From Deefgea piscis (GTDB lineage: Bacteria; Pseudomonadota; Gammaproteobacteria; Burkholderiales; Chitinibacteraceae), in contig NZ_CP081149.1 in assembly GCF_019665785.1 (NCBI RefSeq), positions 1,922,001 through 1,986,000 on the forward strand: a stretch of DNA of 64,000 nt, given 5' to 3'. Position numbers and translations under genes: made by a program. Below the pieces are notes generated by a model, which made no database searches, was not told where the DNA came from, and worked only from the letters and a program-made list of their open reading frames with translations. Shown here one piece after another: positions 54,112 through 63,563 of the stretch. The stretch's first letter is position 1. Each line of letters opens with the position of its first letter.

Positions 54112-55401
54112 TTGTTCCATTCTGTTCAGCTACTTTTGATCGTCGCCCCATCCTCAGGTTCTGGCAAAACCACCATCACCGCGGGCCTCGCTTGGCTGTA
54201 TCGGCGGCAAGGTTTGCGCGTCAAGGTTTTCAAATGTGGGCCTGATTTTCTCGATCCCTTGCTGCTGGGTTTTGCCAGCGGTGCGCCGGTGGATAATCTG
54301 GATTTATGGCTGGTCGGTGAGGATTTGTGCCGGCAGATGCTTGCAGAGGCGGCACGCGATTTTGATGTGATTTTGATTGAGTCGGTGATGGGTTTGTTTG
54401 ACGGCGAGCCGAGTACCGCTGATTTGGCGGTGCAGTTTGGCTTGCCGGTACTGGCGGTGATCGAAGCAGGTGCAATGGCGCAGACCTTTGGTGCGCTGGC
54501 GTTTGGCTTGGCGCATTATCGTGCGGATTTGCCGTTTTTTGGCGTGCTGGCCAATAAAGTGGCGGGTGAGCGCCATGCGCAGATGTTGCAAGAATCAGCG
54601 CCATCAGCGCACTGGCAAGGTTGGCTTGGGCGCGTTGATCCGCTACCTGAGCGGCATTTGGGTTTGGCGCTGCCAGCAGAAATTCCCGATTTGGCTGAGA
54701 AACTCGATGCAATAGCCGATGTGTTGGCGGCGCAGCCGATTGCTAACGCGCAAAACCTGCCAACAATTGAATTTGCTGCGCCGATTGCCAGCAAAATCGC
54801 GCCGTTGCTGGCGGGTAAACGCATTGCAATTGCGCGCGATGCGGCGTTTTGTTTTATTTATCCAGCCAATTTAGCGTGTTTGAGCGCTTTGGGCGCGGAG
54901 CTCGTGTTTTTCTCCCCGCTGGCACATGAATCTTTACCCGAGTGCGACGCAGTGTGGTTGCCCGGTGGTTATCCCGAGTTGCACGCAGCGCAGCTGGCCG
55001 CGCACCCGACGCTGGCGATTGAATTGGCGCAGCATGTGGCTGAAGGTAAGCTCATTTGGGCCGAATGTGGCGGGATGATTGCATTGTGCGAATCGCTCAC
55101 TTTGCTCGATGGTACCGTGCACGCGATATGGGGCGTGTTGCCCGCGCAAGTTGAGATGCAAACCCGCTTAGCTGCACTTGGGCCACAAAGTTTTGACCTG
55201 GGGTCGGGCGCGCTGCGTGGCCATACGTTTCATTATTCAACAATGCAGACGCAGCTTGAGCCTATAGGGTATGGTGCGCCATGCCGCTTAGGATCTGGCG
55301 CTGAGGCTATATACCGGCAAGGTGGTTTGCAGGCTTCGTATTTGCATGCGTGGTTTATGAGTCATCCGGTGGCGACGGCGGTCTTGTTTGGCGCGATTTG
55401 A
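54112..55401 (+). CDS. cobB: Cobyrinate a,c-diamide synthase CobB
   Basis: 429 residues. N-terminal dethiobiotin-synthetase-like ATPase with VAPSSGSGKTTITAGLAWL (about 12-30), and a C-terminal class I glutamine amidotransferase with nucleophile cysteine in WAECGGMIAL. Amidates cobyrinic acid at a and c. The start is a TTG (54112) with AGGA upstream; no ATG fits. Directly after the DUF2867 gene. Confidence 0.93.
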   Translation: MFHSVQLLLIVAPSSGSGKTTITAGLAWLYRRQGLRVKVFKCGPDFLDPLLLGFASGAPVDNLDLWLVGEDLCRQMLAEAARDFDVILIESVMGLFDGEPSTADLAVQFGLPVLAVIEAGAMAQTFGALAFGLAHYRADLPFFGVLANKVAGERHAQMLQESAPSAHWQGWLGRVDPLPERHLGLALPAEIPDLAEKLDAIADVLAAQPIANAQNLPTIEFAAPIASKIAPLLAGKRIAIARDAAFCFIYPANLACLSALGAELVFFSPLAHESLPECDAVWLPGGYPELHAAQLAAHPTLAIELAQHVAEGKLIWAECGGMIALCESLTLLDGTVHAIWGVLPAQVEMQTRLAALGPQSFDLGSGALRGHTFHYSTMQTQLEPIGYGAPCRLGSGAEAIYRQGGLQASYLHAWFMSHPVATAVLFGAI

Positions 55402-55450
55402 TGGCATGGCTTAGCGGTATTAATAATGGGTATCAAGATTGGAATTAAAT

Positions 55451-56350
55451 ATGAGTTTTAAATTGAAACTGGCCGTGATGGTTGTGAGTGCTTCGTTGGT
55501 GACTGTTGCAGTGAGTGCGACAGTGAACGCAGCAGTGAGTGTGCAAGATGATTTGGGCGTGACGGTCACGCTAGCCAAACCGGCAGCGCGCATTATTAGC
55601 TTGGCACCACATGCGACTGAAGATTTGTTTGCCATTGGCGCGGGAGATTTGATTGTTGGCGCGGTCAATTACAGTGATTATCCAGCCAAAGCCAAAGAGA
55701 TTGAACGCATTGGCGGGTATAACGGTTTTGATTTAGAGCGCATTCGGGCGCTGAAACCCGATTTAATTATTGCTTGGGGTAGCGGCAATCCACAGCGCCA
55801 GCTTGATCAAATTAAGCAGCTGGGGATTCCGGTTTTTACGACTTTTTCCAAAAAAATGGCCGATGTACCAACGGTGCTAGAGCGCTTGGGCGTATTAACC
55901 CAGCAAACTGCGGGCGCGGCCAAAGCGGCCAAACACTATCGCGATCAATTGGCGCGGTTAGAAAAAACCTACTCAAACCGAGCGCCAGTGCGGGTGTTTT
56001 ATCAGATTTGGGATCGGCCTTTAATGACGATCAATAACACGCAGATTATTTCGGATGTAATGCGCTTATGCGGCGCGGTGAATGTGTTTGGCCATTTGCC
56101 AGAGCTCACGCCCAAAGTGGATGTCGAGGCGGTGTTGGTCGCTAATCCAGATGCGATTATGACGAGTGGCGAGCCGGGGGTGAAGGGCGATGTTTTAGCA
56201 AGCTGGCAGCGCTGGAAAAACCTAAAAGCGGCGCAAAATAAGCAGTTTTATGTGCTGCCCAAAGACATCATTAGCCGCATGGGGCCACGCTTGGTCGATG
56301 GCGCGCAAGCGATGTGCGAAGCGGTAGAGCAAGTTCGGCAGGTGAAATAA
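55451..56350 (+). CDS. btuF: Periplasmic cobalamin-binding protein BtuF
   Basis: About 299 residues with a signal peptide (ending near VNAA, 27-30). Substrate-binding fold: RIISLAPHATEDLFAIGAGD, IAWGSGNPQR, YQIWDRPLMTI, and LVDGAQAMC at the C-terminus. Delivers B12 to BtuCD. The ATG at 55451 is chosen over an in-frame TTG at 55439. Confidence 0.92.
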   Translation: MSFKLKLAVMVVSASLVTVAVSATVNAAVSVQDDLGVTVTLAKPAARIISLAPHATEDLFAIGAGDLIVGAVNYSDYPAKAKEIERIGGYNGFDLERIRALKPDLIIAWGSGNPQRQLDQIKQLGIPVFTTFSKKMADVPTVLERLGVLTQQTAGAAKAAKHYRDQLARLEKTYSNRAPVRVFYQIWDRPLMTINNTQIISDVMRLCGAVNVFGHLPELTPKVDVEAVLVANPDAIMTSGEPGVKGDVLASWQRWKNLKAAQNKQFYVLPKDIISRMGPRLVDGAQAMCEAVEQVRQVK

Positions 56351-56359
56351 TGCGCTGTA

Positions 56360-57373
56360 ATGCAGACGTTGCTGGGGAATAAAGTGATGAATTTGGCGCG
56401 GTTAACACCGCAAAAAACGCTGCTCACGCTGAGTATTTTATTACTTGTGCTATTGCTGAGCGTAATCATTAGTGTGTCGGTGGGTAGTACGTCGCTGCGG
56501 CCATGGCAATTTTGGTATGACAGTCCTGAATCGGCGTTGGCGCGCGATGTGGTGCTTGAATTGCGATTGCCGCGCACGGTGTCGGCTTTGGTCGTGGGCG
56601 GCTTATTGGCTTTGGCGGGTACTTTGCAGCAAGTCTTGCTACGTAATCCTTTGGCCGATCCTTATATACTGGGTACTTCTGGCGGCGCCAGTGTGGGTGC
56701 GCTGTTGGCGCTATTACTGGGTGTGGGTACTTTGGGCGTGAATGCCGCCGCCGGTGCCGGTGCGCTATTGAGTATTTTGATTGTTTTTTTGCTGGCTGGG
56801 CGTGATCGCTCGAGTACGCAAACCCGATTATTGTTGACTGGCGTGGCGTTGGCGGCTTTTTGCGGCGCAGTGTCGTCTTTATTGCTGAGCATGGCGCCCG
56901 ATGGTTTATTGCGCGGCATGGTGTTTTGGTTGATGGGTGATTTGGCAGGCGCGCATTGGCAATCGGGGGCGGCGGTACTGTGTATTCTATTGCTGCTCGT
57001 CTGGCCCTTGGCGCGTGAGCTTAATATTATGGGGATGTCAGCCGAATCGGCGCATGCCTTGGGTTTAAATCATCAGCGCTTGCGCTGGGTGCTGTATTTT
57101 GCTGCCGCTTTGGCCAGCGCTTTGGCGGTTACCACTGCTGGGATGATCGGTTTTGTTGGATTGATTGTGCCGCACGCGCTGCGTTTATTGATTGGTCAAG
57201 ATTTGCGCTTGTTATTACCGGCGGCAACGTTGGCTGGTGGGATTGTTTTACTGTGGGCCGATATCATTGCTCGCACTTTGATTGCGCCGCAGCAGTTGCC
57301 AGTGGGTGTAGTGATGGCGCTATTGGGTGTGCCGGCGTTTTTGTATTTATTAAGTCGGCGGGCAGTGCGATGA
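56360..57373 (+). CDS. btuC: Vitamin B12 ABC transporter permease BtuC
   Basis: 337 residues with about ten helices. FecCD family signatures LRLPRTVSALVVGGLLALAG and NPLADPYILGTSGGA, and GLIVPHALRLLIGQDLR. The start could be at 56360 or the ATG at 56387. The stop overlaps the btuD start. Confidence 0.94.
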   Translation: MQTLLGNKVMNLARLTPQKTLLTLSILLLVLLLSVIISVSVGSTSLRPWQFWYDSPESALARDVVLELRLPRTVSALVVGGLLALAGTLQQVLLRNPLADPYILGTSGGASVGALLALLLGVGTLGVNAAAGAGALLSILIVFLLAGRDRSSTQTRLLLTGVALAAFCGAVSSLLLSMAPDGLLRGMVFWLMGDLAGAHWQSGAAVLCILLLLVWPLARELNIMGMSAESAHALGLNHQRLRWVLYFAAALASALAVTTAGMIGFVGLIVPHALRLLIGQDLRLLLPAATLAGGIVLLWADIIARTLIAPQQLPVGVVMALLGVPAFLYLLSRRAVR

Positions 57374-58155
57374 GCGTTCAAGCAATCTCAATGCAGTTAG
57401 AGCAAGTGAGCATTGCTCAGGCGGATCGCTGCTTGATTCGTGATTTGTCATTACACATACAGCCGGGTGAAGTGTGGCTGGTTTTGGGTGAGAATGGCTG
57501 CGGTAAAAGTACTTTATTATCCGCAATGGCCGGTTGGCATGCGCTGGCAGCGGGAGCAGTTGCGCTGCAAGGGCGAGAATGGGCCGATTGGCCACATGGT
57601 GAGCGCGCTAAAATGCTGGCGTGGCAAACGCAGCAAGATGAATGCCCATTCCCCCTCACGGTGTTGGAAAAAGTCCTCACTGGCCGCCATCCGCATTTAT
57701 CACGCTTTGCTTGGGAAAGTGCCGCCGATGTGGCTTTGGCGCGCGAGCAATTGGCGCGTTTGGATTTGTCCTTGCTGGCAGGGCGTGATTTGGCGACTTT
57801 ATCCGGCGGCGAGCGCCGCCGTGTGGCGTTGGCCACCGCCTTAACGCAAGACGCGCCGTTGCTATTGCTTGATGAGCCTTTGTCGCAACTGGATTTGCGC
57901 CATCAACAGCAAGCGCTGCAGGTGCTCAGCGAAGAGCAGGCCAAAGGACGCGCCGTCGTGATGGTGACGCATGACCCAAACCATGCGCATTTTTTTGCTG
58001 CTGAGCATTGCCGCGTCTTGCTGCTGTTTGGTGACGGCCGCTGGCTGGCTGGCCCACGCGCTGAAGTCTTAACCGCGGAACATCTGACTGCGCTATACCA
58101 TCACCCGATTGTTGAAATCAATACGCCAGATCGCGCGTGGTTTATTCCGCGTTAA
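57370..58155 (+). CDS. btuD: Vitamin B12 ABC transporter ATPase BtuD
   Basis: 261 residues. Walker A GENGCGKST (about 41-49), signature LSGGERRRVALA, Walker B LLLLDEPLSQLD. Drives BtuC. The ATG at 57370 overlaps the btuC stop by 4 bases; a longer frame from 57253 lies within btuC. Confidence 0.94.
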   Translation: MSVQAISMQLEQVSIAQADRCLIRDLSLHIQPGEVWLVLGENGCGKSTLLSAMAGWHALAAGAVALQGREWADWPHGERAKMLAWQTQQDECPFPLTVLEKVLTGRHPHLSRFAWESAADVALAREQLARLDLSLLAGRDLATLSGGERRRVALATALTQDAPLLLLDEPLSQLDLRHQQQALQVLSEEQAKGRAVVMVTHDPNHAHFFAAEHCRVLLLFGDGRWLAGPRAEVLTAEHLTALYHHPIVEINTPDRAWFIPR

Positions 58156-58252
58156 GAAGTTTTGAATTTCTCTGTTAAATCAACCGTGTTGCATACCCCG
58201 TTTGGCGAAGTAGGATGCTCGTTGGGTGCAGTACGGTTTTTGTTTTTTGTGA

Positions 58253-59722
58253 ATGGATTTTATGCCGACTTTAATGATTCAAGGTTGTACCTCCGACGCT
58301 GGTAAATCAACGCTCACCGCCGCGCTGTGCCGCTTATTGCTGCGCCGAGGCATCTCGGTGGCCCCGTTTAAACCGCAAAATATGGCGCTTAATTCAGCGG
58401 TTACACCCGATGGCGGTGAAATAGGCCGTGCGCAGGCGGTGCAGGCGTTTGCTTGTGGTTTAGCGCCGCATACCGATATGAATCCGGTGCTACTTAAACC
58501 CTCGAGCGATTGCCGCGCGCAGGTGATTATTCAAGGTAAATCGATTGGTAATCTCGATGCGGTGGATTATCACGCGTATAAAACCACCGCGCGTGCGGCG
58601 GTGTTTGAGTCTTGGCAGCGCTTAGCAGCGCAATACGATTGGGTGTTGGTCGAGGGGGCGGGTAGCCCGGCTGAAGTCAATTTACGCGCAGGCGATATTG
58701 CCAATATGGGCTTTGCCGAAGAAGCCGATTGCCCTGTGTGGCTGGTGGCCGATATTGATCGCGGCGGCGTGTTTGCTCATTTTGTGGGGACTTTGGCGTG
58801 TCTGTCAGAATCAGAGCAGGCGCGAATTCAAGGTTTTATTATTAATCGCTTTCGCGGTGATATTGCGCTATTGCAGCCCGGTTGCGATTGGTTAGAGGCC
58901 AAAACCGGCAAGCCGGTGTTGGCGGTGGTGCCGTATTTGCATGGTTTAGACATTGCTGCTGAAGACGCGGTGCCGCGCACGGCGAGCGGTGTTGACGGCG
59001 ACTTTAAAATTGTCATTGCCACTTTGCCGCATATATCTAATCACACCGATTTTGATCCGCTGCGCCGAATTGCTGGGATTAACTGCCAATTTGCCAACCC
59101 GAATCAGCCTTTGCCAGCGTGTGATTTATTGATCTTGCCCGGCAGTAAAAACACGCAAGGCGATTTGGCATGGTTGCGCCAGCAAGGCTGGGATCAACAG
59201 ATTGCCACGCATTTGCGCTATGGCGGTAAATTGATCGGGGTGTGTGGTGGCTATCAAATGCTGGGCGAGCTGATTGTTGATGAGGTGGGTATTGAATCGC
59301 AGCAAATATCTAGCCAAGGCTTGGGCTATATACCCATGAATACTCATTTAGAGCCTGAGAAGCAGTTACGCTTAGCCACGGGGCAGTTGGTGGCCAAGGG
59401 GCTAACGGGTGCGGTGGCCGGTTATGAAATCCATGTGGGGCAAAGTACTTTGCATGGCGACGGCTGGCAGGCTTTGCTGCAATTGGATGATGGTCGCACC
59501 GAGGGGTTAATTTCAAACGATGGGCAAATGATTGGCACGTATTTGCATGGCCTGTTTGATCAATTACCGGCGTTAACGGCTTTGTTGAGTTGGGCCGGTT
59601 GGCGCGGATCGGTTGATTTGTTGCCCGATGCCGATGCGCAACTGAATGCTGAAATCGATAGACTGGCCGATGCGCTGAATATGGCGATGGATTGGCAGAA
59701 AGTAGCGTCATTGGGCTTGTAG
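58253..59722 (+). CDS. cobQ: Cobyric acid synthase CobQ (CbiP)
   Basis: 489 residues. N-terminal [20 protein letters not shown] (about 7-26) ATPase and a C-terminal amidotransferase with the nucleophile cysteine in [10 protein letters not shown]. Amidates adenosyl-cobyrinic a,c-diamide at four positions. The start could be ATG 58253 or 58262. Last gene of the B12 operon in the window. Confidence 0.95.
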   Translation: MDFMPTLMIQGCTSDAGKSTLTAALCRLLLRRGISVAPFKPQNMALNSAVTPDGGEIGRAQAVQAFACGLAPHTDMNPVLLKPSSDCRAQVIIQGKSIGNLDAVDYHAYKTTARAAVFESWQRLAAQYDWVLVEGAGSPAEVNLRAGDIANMGFAEEADCPVWLVADIDRGGVFAHFVGTLACLSESEQARIQGFIINRFRGDIALLQPGCDWLEAKTGKPVLAVVPYLHGLDIAAEDAVPRTASGVDGDFKIVIATLPHISNHTDFDPLRRIAGINCQFANPNQPLPACDLLILPGSKNTQGDLAWLRQQGWDQQIATHLRYGGKLIGVCGGYQMLGELIVDEVGIESQQISSQGLGYIPMNTHLEPEKQLRLATGQLVAKGLTGAVAGYEIHVGQSTLHGDGWQALLQLDDGRTEGLISNDGQMIGTYLHGLFDQLPALTALLSWAGWRGSVDLLPDADAQLNAEIDRLADALNMAMDWQKVASLGL

Positions 59723-59860
59723 TACCTTATGTAAGCTGATGATTTGTTTTAATAAACTTTGCATTAAGTATTTGCTGTCTATAGTTTAAGCGATAGTAAT
59801 CTATGAGTGGCGCAGGGGTTTGCGCTGGGATTGCTCTGGTTTAAATTGTGGAGGTTTGCA

Positions 59861-61471
59861 ATGAGTATTCGTGCCAAGTTAATGCTTTTGAGCTCGGTTT
59901 TGCTGCTGATGATTGCCTTGATGGGCTGGACGTCTTTGCGCGGTTTGACGCATACGTTTGATGACTTTGAGGTGACATATAAAGACCGTGTTGAGCCCAT
60001 CAGTCATTTGCGCATCGTTGCCGATATGTATGCAGTCAACATTGTCGATACCGCACACAAGGCCAATCATCAGCAAGTCCCTTATGCAAAAGCATTGGAG
60101 TTGGTGCGTCAGGCGCGAACTGAAATTAATCGCAACTGGGATGAATTTTTGAAAGATGAGCCGTCAGCCAGCGAAAAATCAGTGATAGAAGCGGTAACGC
60201 AAAAAAAACTTGCGGCAGACAAGGTGGTTGCAGATCTTGAGCAAGTTTTAGCCACTGGCAATGCCGCCGAATTGGACCGCTTGGTGCGTGAGCAGCTTTA
60301 TCACGCGGTCGATCCAGTTTCCGGCCAAATTGCGCAATTAGTCGATCTGCAAATGGCGGCGATTAAACTTAATTTTGAAAATGCACAGCAAGAGTATATT
60401 CAGGCCAAAGTTTGGGCTTGGACTTTAATGGGTTTGGCGCTGGTATTTGGGCTTGGTTATTCTGCTTGGGTGATTGTTGGGATGAGTCGAAAAATCAACG
60501 CACTTAAAAACAGTATGTTGTTAGCGCAAGAGCGGCAAGATTTAACGATTCGTGCGGCGGTGGATGGGAATGATGAAGTCGATAGCATTGCTTTGGCGTA
60601 TAACGAGTTGGCACAAAAATTACAGACCTTGGTGAGTAATATCGCAAGCGCGATTAATACCGTGAGTAGTGAGGCCAATAGCCTCGCTGCTTGTAGTGAG
60701 CAAGTCTCGCAAGCAACGATGATAGGTGCTGAATCGACCAGCCAGATGGCCGCTGCCGTGGAGCAAGTGACGGTAGGTATTTCGCATGTCGCCGACAGCG
60801 CGGCACAAGCCAAATCGATAGGGCAGCAAACGTGCCAACGCGCCGTGGATGGAACTCAAAAAATACAAAAAACAGTGCTTGAAATTCAAGGGATCGATCG
60901 TGAAGTGTCAGCTGCTGCGGAAAAAGTGGCGATGCTAGGTAATGACTCGGAAAAAATCAGCATGATTGTTGGGGTGATTAAAGACGTTGCTGAGCAAACT
61001 AATTTATTGGCGCTCAATGCCGCGATTGAGGCGGCCAGAGCCGGTGAGCAAGGTAGGGGCTTTGCGGTTGTTGCCGATGAGGTTAGAAAGCTGGCTGAGC
61101 GCACTGCATCGGCAACCGTTGATATTCAGCAAATGGTGGGCCGTATTGATCAAACCAGTAAAGACGCTGTTGCCAGTATCAGTCAAACAGCCAATCGAGC
61201 GCATGACTGTGCCGAAATCGCCGGTGGTGCCGGCGAGTCGATTGATGGTATTAACGCCAGCGTCATCGATGAAGATGAGTCGGTGTCGCAAATTGCCGAG
61301 GCGCTCAGTGAGCAACGCGCAGGGATGCAGCAAATTGCCATGCAAGTTGAGCGAGTGGCGCAAATGACTGATGAAAATTCCGCCGCAGTGGCGGGGATGA
61401 GTCAGTCGGCCAATCTATTGGAAGCATTGACTGTGCGTTTGCGCCAAGACGTGGGGCATTTTCAGTATTGA
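59861..61471 (+). CDS. Methyl-accepting chemotaxis protein (4HB-type sensor)
   Basis: About 536 residues. TM1 (about 7-27), a four-helix-bundle-like periplasmic domain (28-185), TM2 (about 192-212), HAMP, and a signalling domain with the hairpin tip [20 protein letters not shown] (in part). Controls CheA. The ATG at 59861 has GGAGG upstream; no chemotaxis gene is adjacent. Confidence 0.93.
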   Translation: MSIRAKLMLLSSVLLLMIALMGWTSLRGLTHTFDDFEVTYKDRVEPISHLRIVADMYAVNIVDTAHKANHQQVPYAKALELVRQARTEINRNWDEFLKDEPSASEKSVIEAVTQKKLAADKVVADLEQVLATGNAAELDRLVREQLYHAVDPVSGQIAQLVDLQMAAIKLNFENAQQEYIQAKVWAWTLMGLALVFGLGYSAWVIVGMSRKINALKNSMLLAQERQDLTIRAAVDGNDEVDSIALAYNELAQKLQTLVSNIASAINTVSSEANSLAACSEQVSQATMIGAESTSQMAAAVEQVTVGISHVADSAAQAKSIGQQTCQRAVDGTQKIQKTVLEIQGIDREVSAAAEKVAMLGNDSEKISMIVGVIKDVAEQTNLLALNAAIEAARAGEQGRGFAVVADEVRKLAERTASATVDIQQMVGRIDQTSKDAVASISQTANRAHDCAEIAGGAGESIDGINASVIDEDESVSQIAEALSEQRAGMQQIAMQVERVAQMTDENSAAVAGMSQSANLLEALTVRLRQDVGHFQY

Positions 61472-61545
61472 TGTGGAGTTAATGCTGCATTGGTGTTTGA
61501 TATTGGGTGTGGAGAAAATAATTTTAAAATATTTTCAAAAAAGAC

Positions 61546-61574
61546 TTGCGCAAGTGGCGATCGTTAGATATTAT
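61546..61574 (+). promoter_or_regulatory. Sigma-70 promoter of tRNA-Thr
   Basis: TTGCGC (61546-61551), 17-base spacer, TATTAT (61569-61574), start near 61581, five bases before the tRNA. Confidence 0.8.
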
Positions 61575-61585
61575 GCACGCCTGTT

Positions 61586-61661
61586 GCCGATGTAGCTCAG
61601 TTGGTAGAGCACCTGACTTGTAATCAGGGGGTCGCGAGTTCGATTCCTGCCGTCGGCGCCA
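61586..61661 (+). tRNA. tRNA-Thr (anticodon TGT)
   Basis: Acceptor GCCGATG/CGTCGGC, anticodon loop CTTGTAA giving TGT, T loop TTCGATT, and encoded CCA. Decodes ACA and related codons. Confidence 0.97.
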
Positions 61662-61670
61662 AAGAAATCT

Positions 61671-61706
61671 AAGGGTTGTAGCTTTTTTGAGCTACAACCC
61701 TTTTTT
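61671..61706 (+). terminator. Intrinsic terminator of tRNA-Thr
   Basis: 13-bp stem AAGGGTTGTAGCT/AGCTACAACCCTT with a six-base loop, followed by TTTTCGTT. Confidence 0.9.
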
Positions 61707-61838
61707 CGTTACTACGGCGAAGTATTTCGTCTGTTTTTTTGTTAAGTAGTGTGATTTTTATACTTATATCAGCAAGATCAGGTCTGGGTCTGATAAAATC
61801 TGCCACTAAGAGTGTTTCTATCGTTTTAAGGAAGTTTG

Positions 61839-62264
61839 ATGACTACCGCTGATTCGCAGCCTGCTTCACCGATTAGTGCTCCGGCATTGTTAAGAGAATT
61901 ACAAAAAAATAGCCCTGTATTTCGGGATTGCTTGCCGCTGGCCATTGGCGTCGACAAACAACTATTTGCCGCTCGGCCAGAGTTGAGTCATCGCGTGTTG
62001 CGCCAAGCATTGGCGATGCATACACGCTCACTGCGCTACCTTAAGGCGATGCAGGTGGCCAAAGTTCGCTTTAACTTGGATGGCAGTCAGGCGGATGAAG
62101 TGACTGAAGAGCAGCGCGTATTTGCCGCAAACAGCCTTCACGAATACTTCAAGAAAGCCGCGACTCAGCGTAAAGAAAAAGAAGCCGCAGAAGCCGCCAA
62201 AGTGGCTGAGGCGCAAAAATTAGAAAAGCTCAACCAATTGGCGGCGAAGTTTTCACGCGATTGA
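61839..62264 (+). CDS. ProQ/FinO family RNA-binding protein
   Basis: 141 residues. The ProQ/FinO core lies at about 15-95 with FRDCLPLAIGVDKQL and RHLTRSLRYLKAM-like (here HTRSLRYLKAM), and a charged C-terminal coiled tail (KEKEAAEAAKVAEAQ). Probable global RNA chaperone. The ATG at 61839 has AAGGAAG upstream. Confidence 0.92.
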   Translation: MTTADSQPASPISAPALLRELQKNSPVFRDCLPLAIGVDKQLFAARPELSHRVLRQALAMHTRSLRYLKAMQVAKVRFNLDGSQADEVTEEQRVFAANSLHEYFKKAATQRKEKEAAEAAKVAEAQKLEKLNQLAAKFSRD

Positions 62265-62290
62265 TTGATTGAGTTTGTTGTGTTGTAAAA

Positions 62291-62320
62291 AAGCCCGCTG
62301 CACTGCAGCGGGCTTTTTGT
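62291..62320 (+). terminator. Intrinsic terminator between proQ-like and mdh
   Basis: 12-bp perfect stem AAGCCCGCTGCA/TGCAGCGGGCTT with a one-base centre (realistically a smaller stem with a short loop), followed by TTTTGTTT; preceded by an A-run, so it may also serve mdh on the minus strand. Confidence 0.88.
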
Positions 62321-62350
62321 TTATGTGATGCTATTTTTTGATTCTTTCAA

Positions 62351-63331
62351 TTAAGCGAGTAGATGTTTAACTGCGTCGCGTTCTTCAGAAAGCTCTTTAG
62401 CGGTCGCGTCCATACGTGCGCGGCTAAATTCGCTGATTTCAAGCCCGGTAATGATTTCGTATTTGCCGTCTTTGCAAGTAACAGGGTAGCCGTAGATTAA
62501 ATCGCTATAGCCGTATTCGCCATTGGCAGGTACGCCCATCGTTACCCAGTCACCCTCAGGTGTGCCTAAAACCCAATTGCGAATGTGATCAATCGCTGCG
62601 TTAGCTGCTGATGCGGCAGAAGATAGGCCGCGTGCCTTGATAATGGCTGCGCCACGCTGTTGTACGGTAGGGATGAATTCGCTTTCTAACCATTTTTGAT
62701 CGTTGATCAAAGTGGCTGCATTCGCGCCTTTCACTTCGGCGTGGAAAATATCAGGGTACTGAGTGGCAGAGTGATTGCCCCAGATGATCATTTTCTTAAC
62801 GTCGCTAATTGTAGTGCCGGTTTTTTGGGCTACTTGTGTCATGGCGCGGTTGTGGTCAAGGCGCATCATGGCAGTGAAGTTGGCAGGATTAAGATCCGGT
62901 GCGTTTTTCATTGCGATGTAGGCGTTGGTGTTAGCAGGGTTGCCAACTACTAAAACTTTAACGTCACGGCTTGCAACTTCATTCAGCGCACGGCCTTGGG
63001 CTGTAAAGATTGCGCCGTTGGCTTCGAGTAAGTCTTTGCGTTCCATGCCTGGGCCGCGCGGGCGTGCGCCAACCAGTAAGGCAATATCAGCATCTTTAAA
63101 GGCTACTTTTGGATCGTCGCTTTGTACGATTCCTTGTAGTAAAGGAAAAGCACAATCATCTAATTCCATGACGACGCCATTAAGTGCCGGTAGCGAAGGT
63201 GTAATGTCTAGTAATTGTAAAATTACAGGCTGGTCTGCGCCGAGCATGGCACCAGAGGCGATACGGAACAAAAGGCTGTAACCAATTTGACCTGCAGCAC
63301 CAGTAACAGCAACGCGAATAGGTTGTTTCAT
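62351..63331 (-). CDS. mdh: Malate dehydrogenase
   Basis: 326 residues. NAD-binding [19 protein letters not shown] (about 8-26), [17 protein letters not shown] with catalytic arginines, and [12 protein letters not shown] carrying the catalytic histidine. Oxidises malate to oxaloacetate in the TCA cycle. The ATG at 63331 has GGAG upstream. Divergent from the GntR gene. Confidence 0.97.
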   Translation of the reverse strand: MKQPIRVAVTGAAGQIGYSLLFRIASGAMLGADQPVILQLLDITPSLPALNGVVMELDDCAFPLLQGIVQSDDPKVAFKDADIALLVGARPRGPGMERKDLLEANGAIFTAQGRALNEVASRDVKVLVVGNPANTNAYIAMKNAPDLNPANFTAMMRLDHNRAMTQVAQKTGTTISDVKKMIIWGNHSATQYPDIFHAEVKGANAATLINDQKWLESEFIPTVQQRGAAIIKARGLSSAASAANAAIDHIRNWVLGTPEGDWVTMGVPANGEYGYSDLIYGYPVTCKDGKYEIITGLEISEFSRARMDATAKELSEERDAVKHLLA

Positions 63332-63503
63332 CGAGCATACTCCAAGTAAGTGGCGGTTGATCGCCATCAAGCAAATAAGAATTTGGCCGCCTTGATTATG
63401 ACTGCAAAGCGAGAACTTTGATACTTAGCAAGTAATCTTATCACGATGACGATTGGGTGCGTAGTAAGTTTAATAAAAACAAAAATTTGGTGTTATATCT
63501 TTT

Positions 63504-63517
63504 GTCTTATATAAGAC
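63504..63517. promoter_or_regulatory. Palindromic operator candidate between mdh and gntR
   Basis: Perfect 14-base palindrome GTCTTATATAAGAC, 47 bases before the GntR ATG. A symmetric site of this kind next to a GntR-family gene suggests autoregulation and possibly control of mdh. Confidence 0.6.
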
Positions 63518-63563
63518 TGTAGTAGACTCGGCATCGACAACATGATAAAAAGATAAAGTTGGA

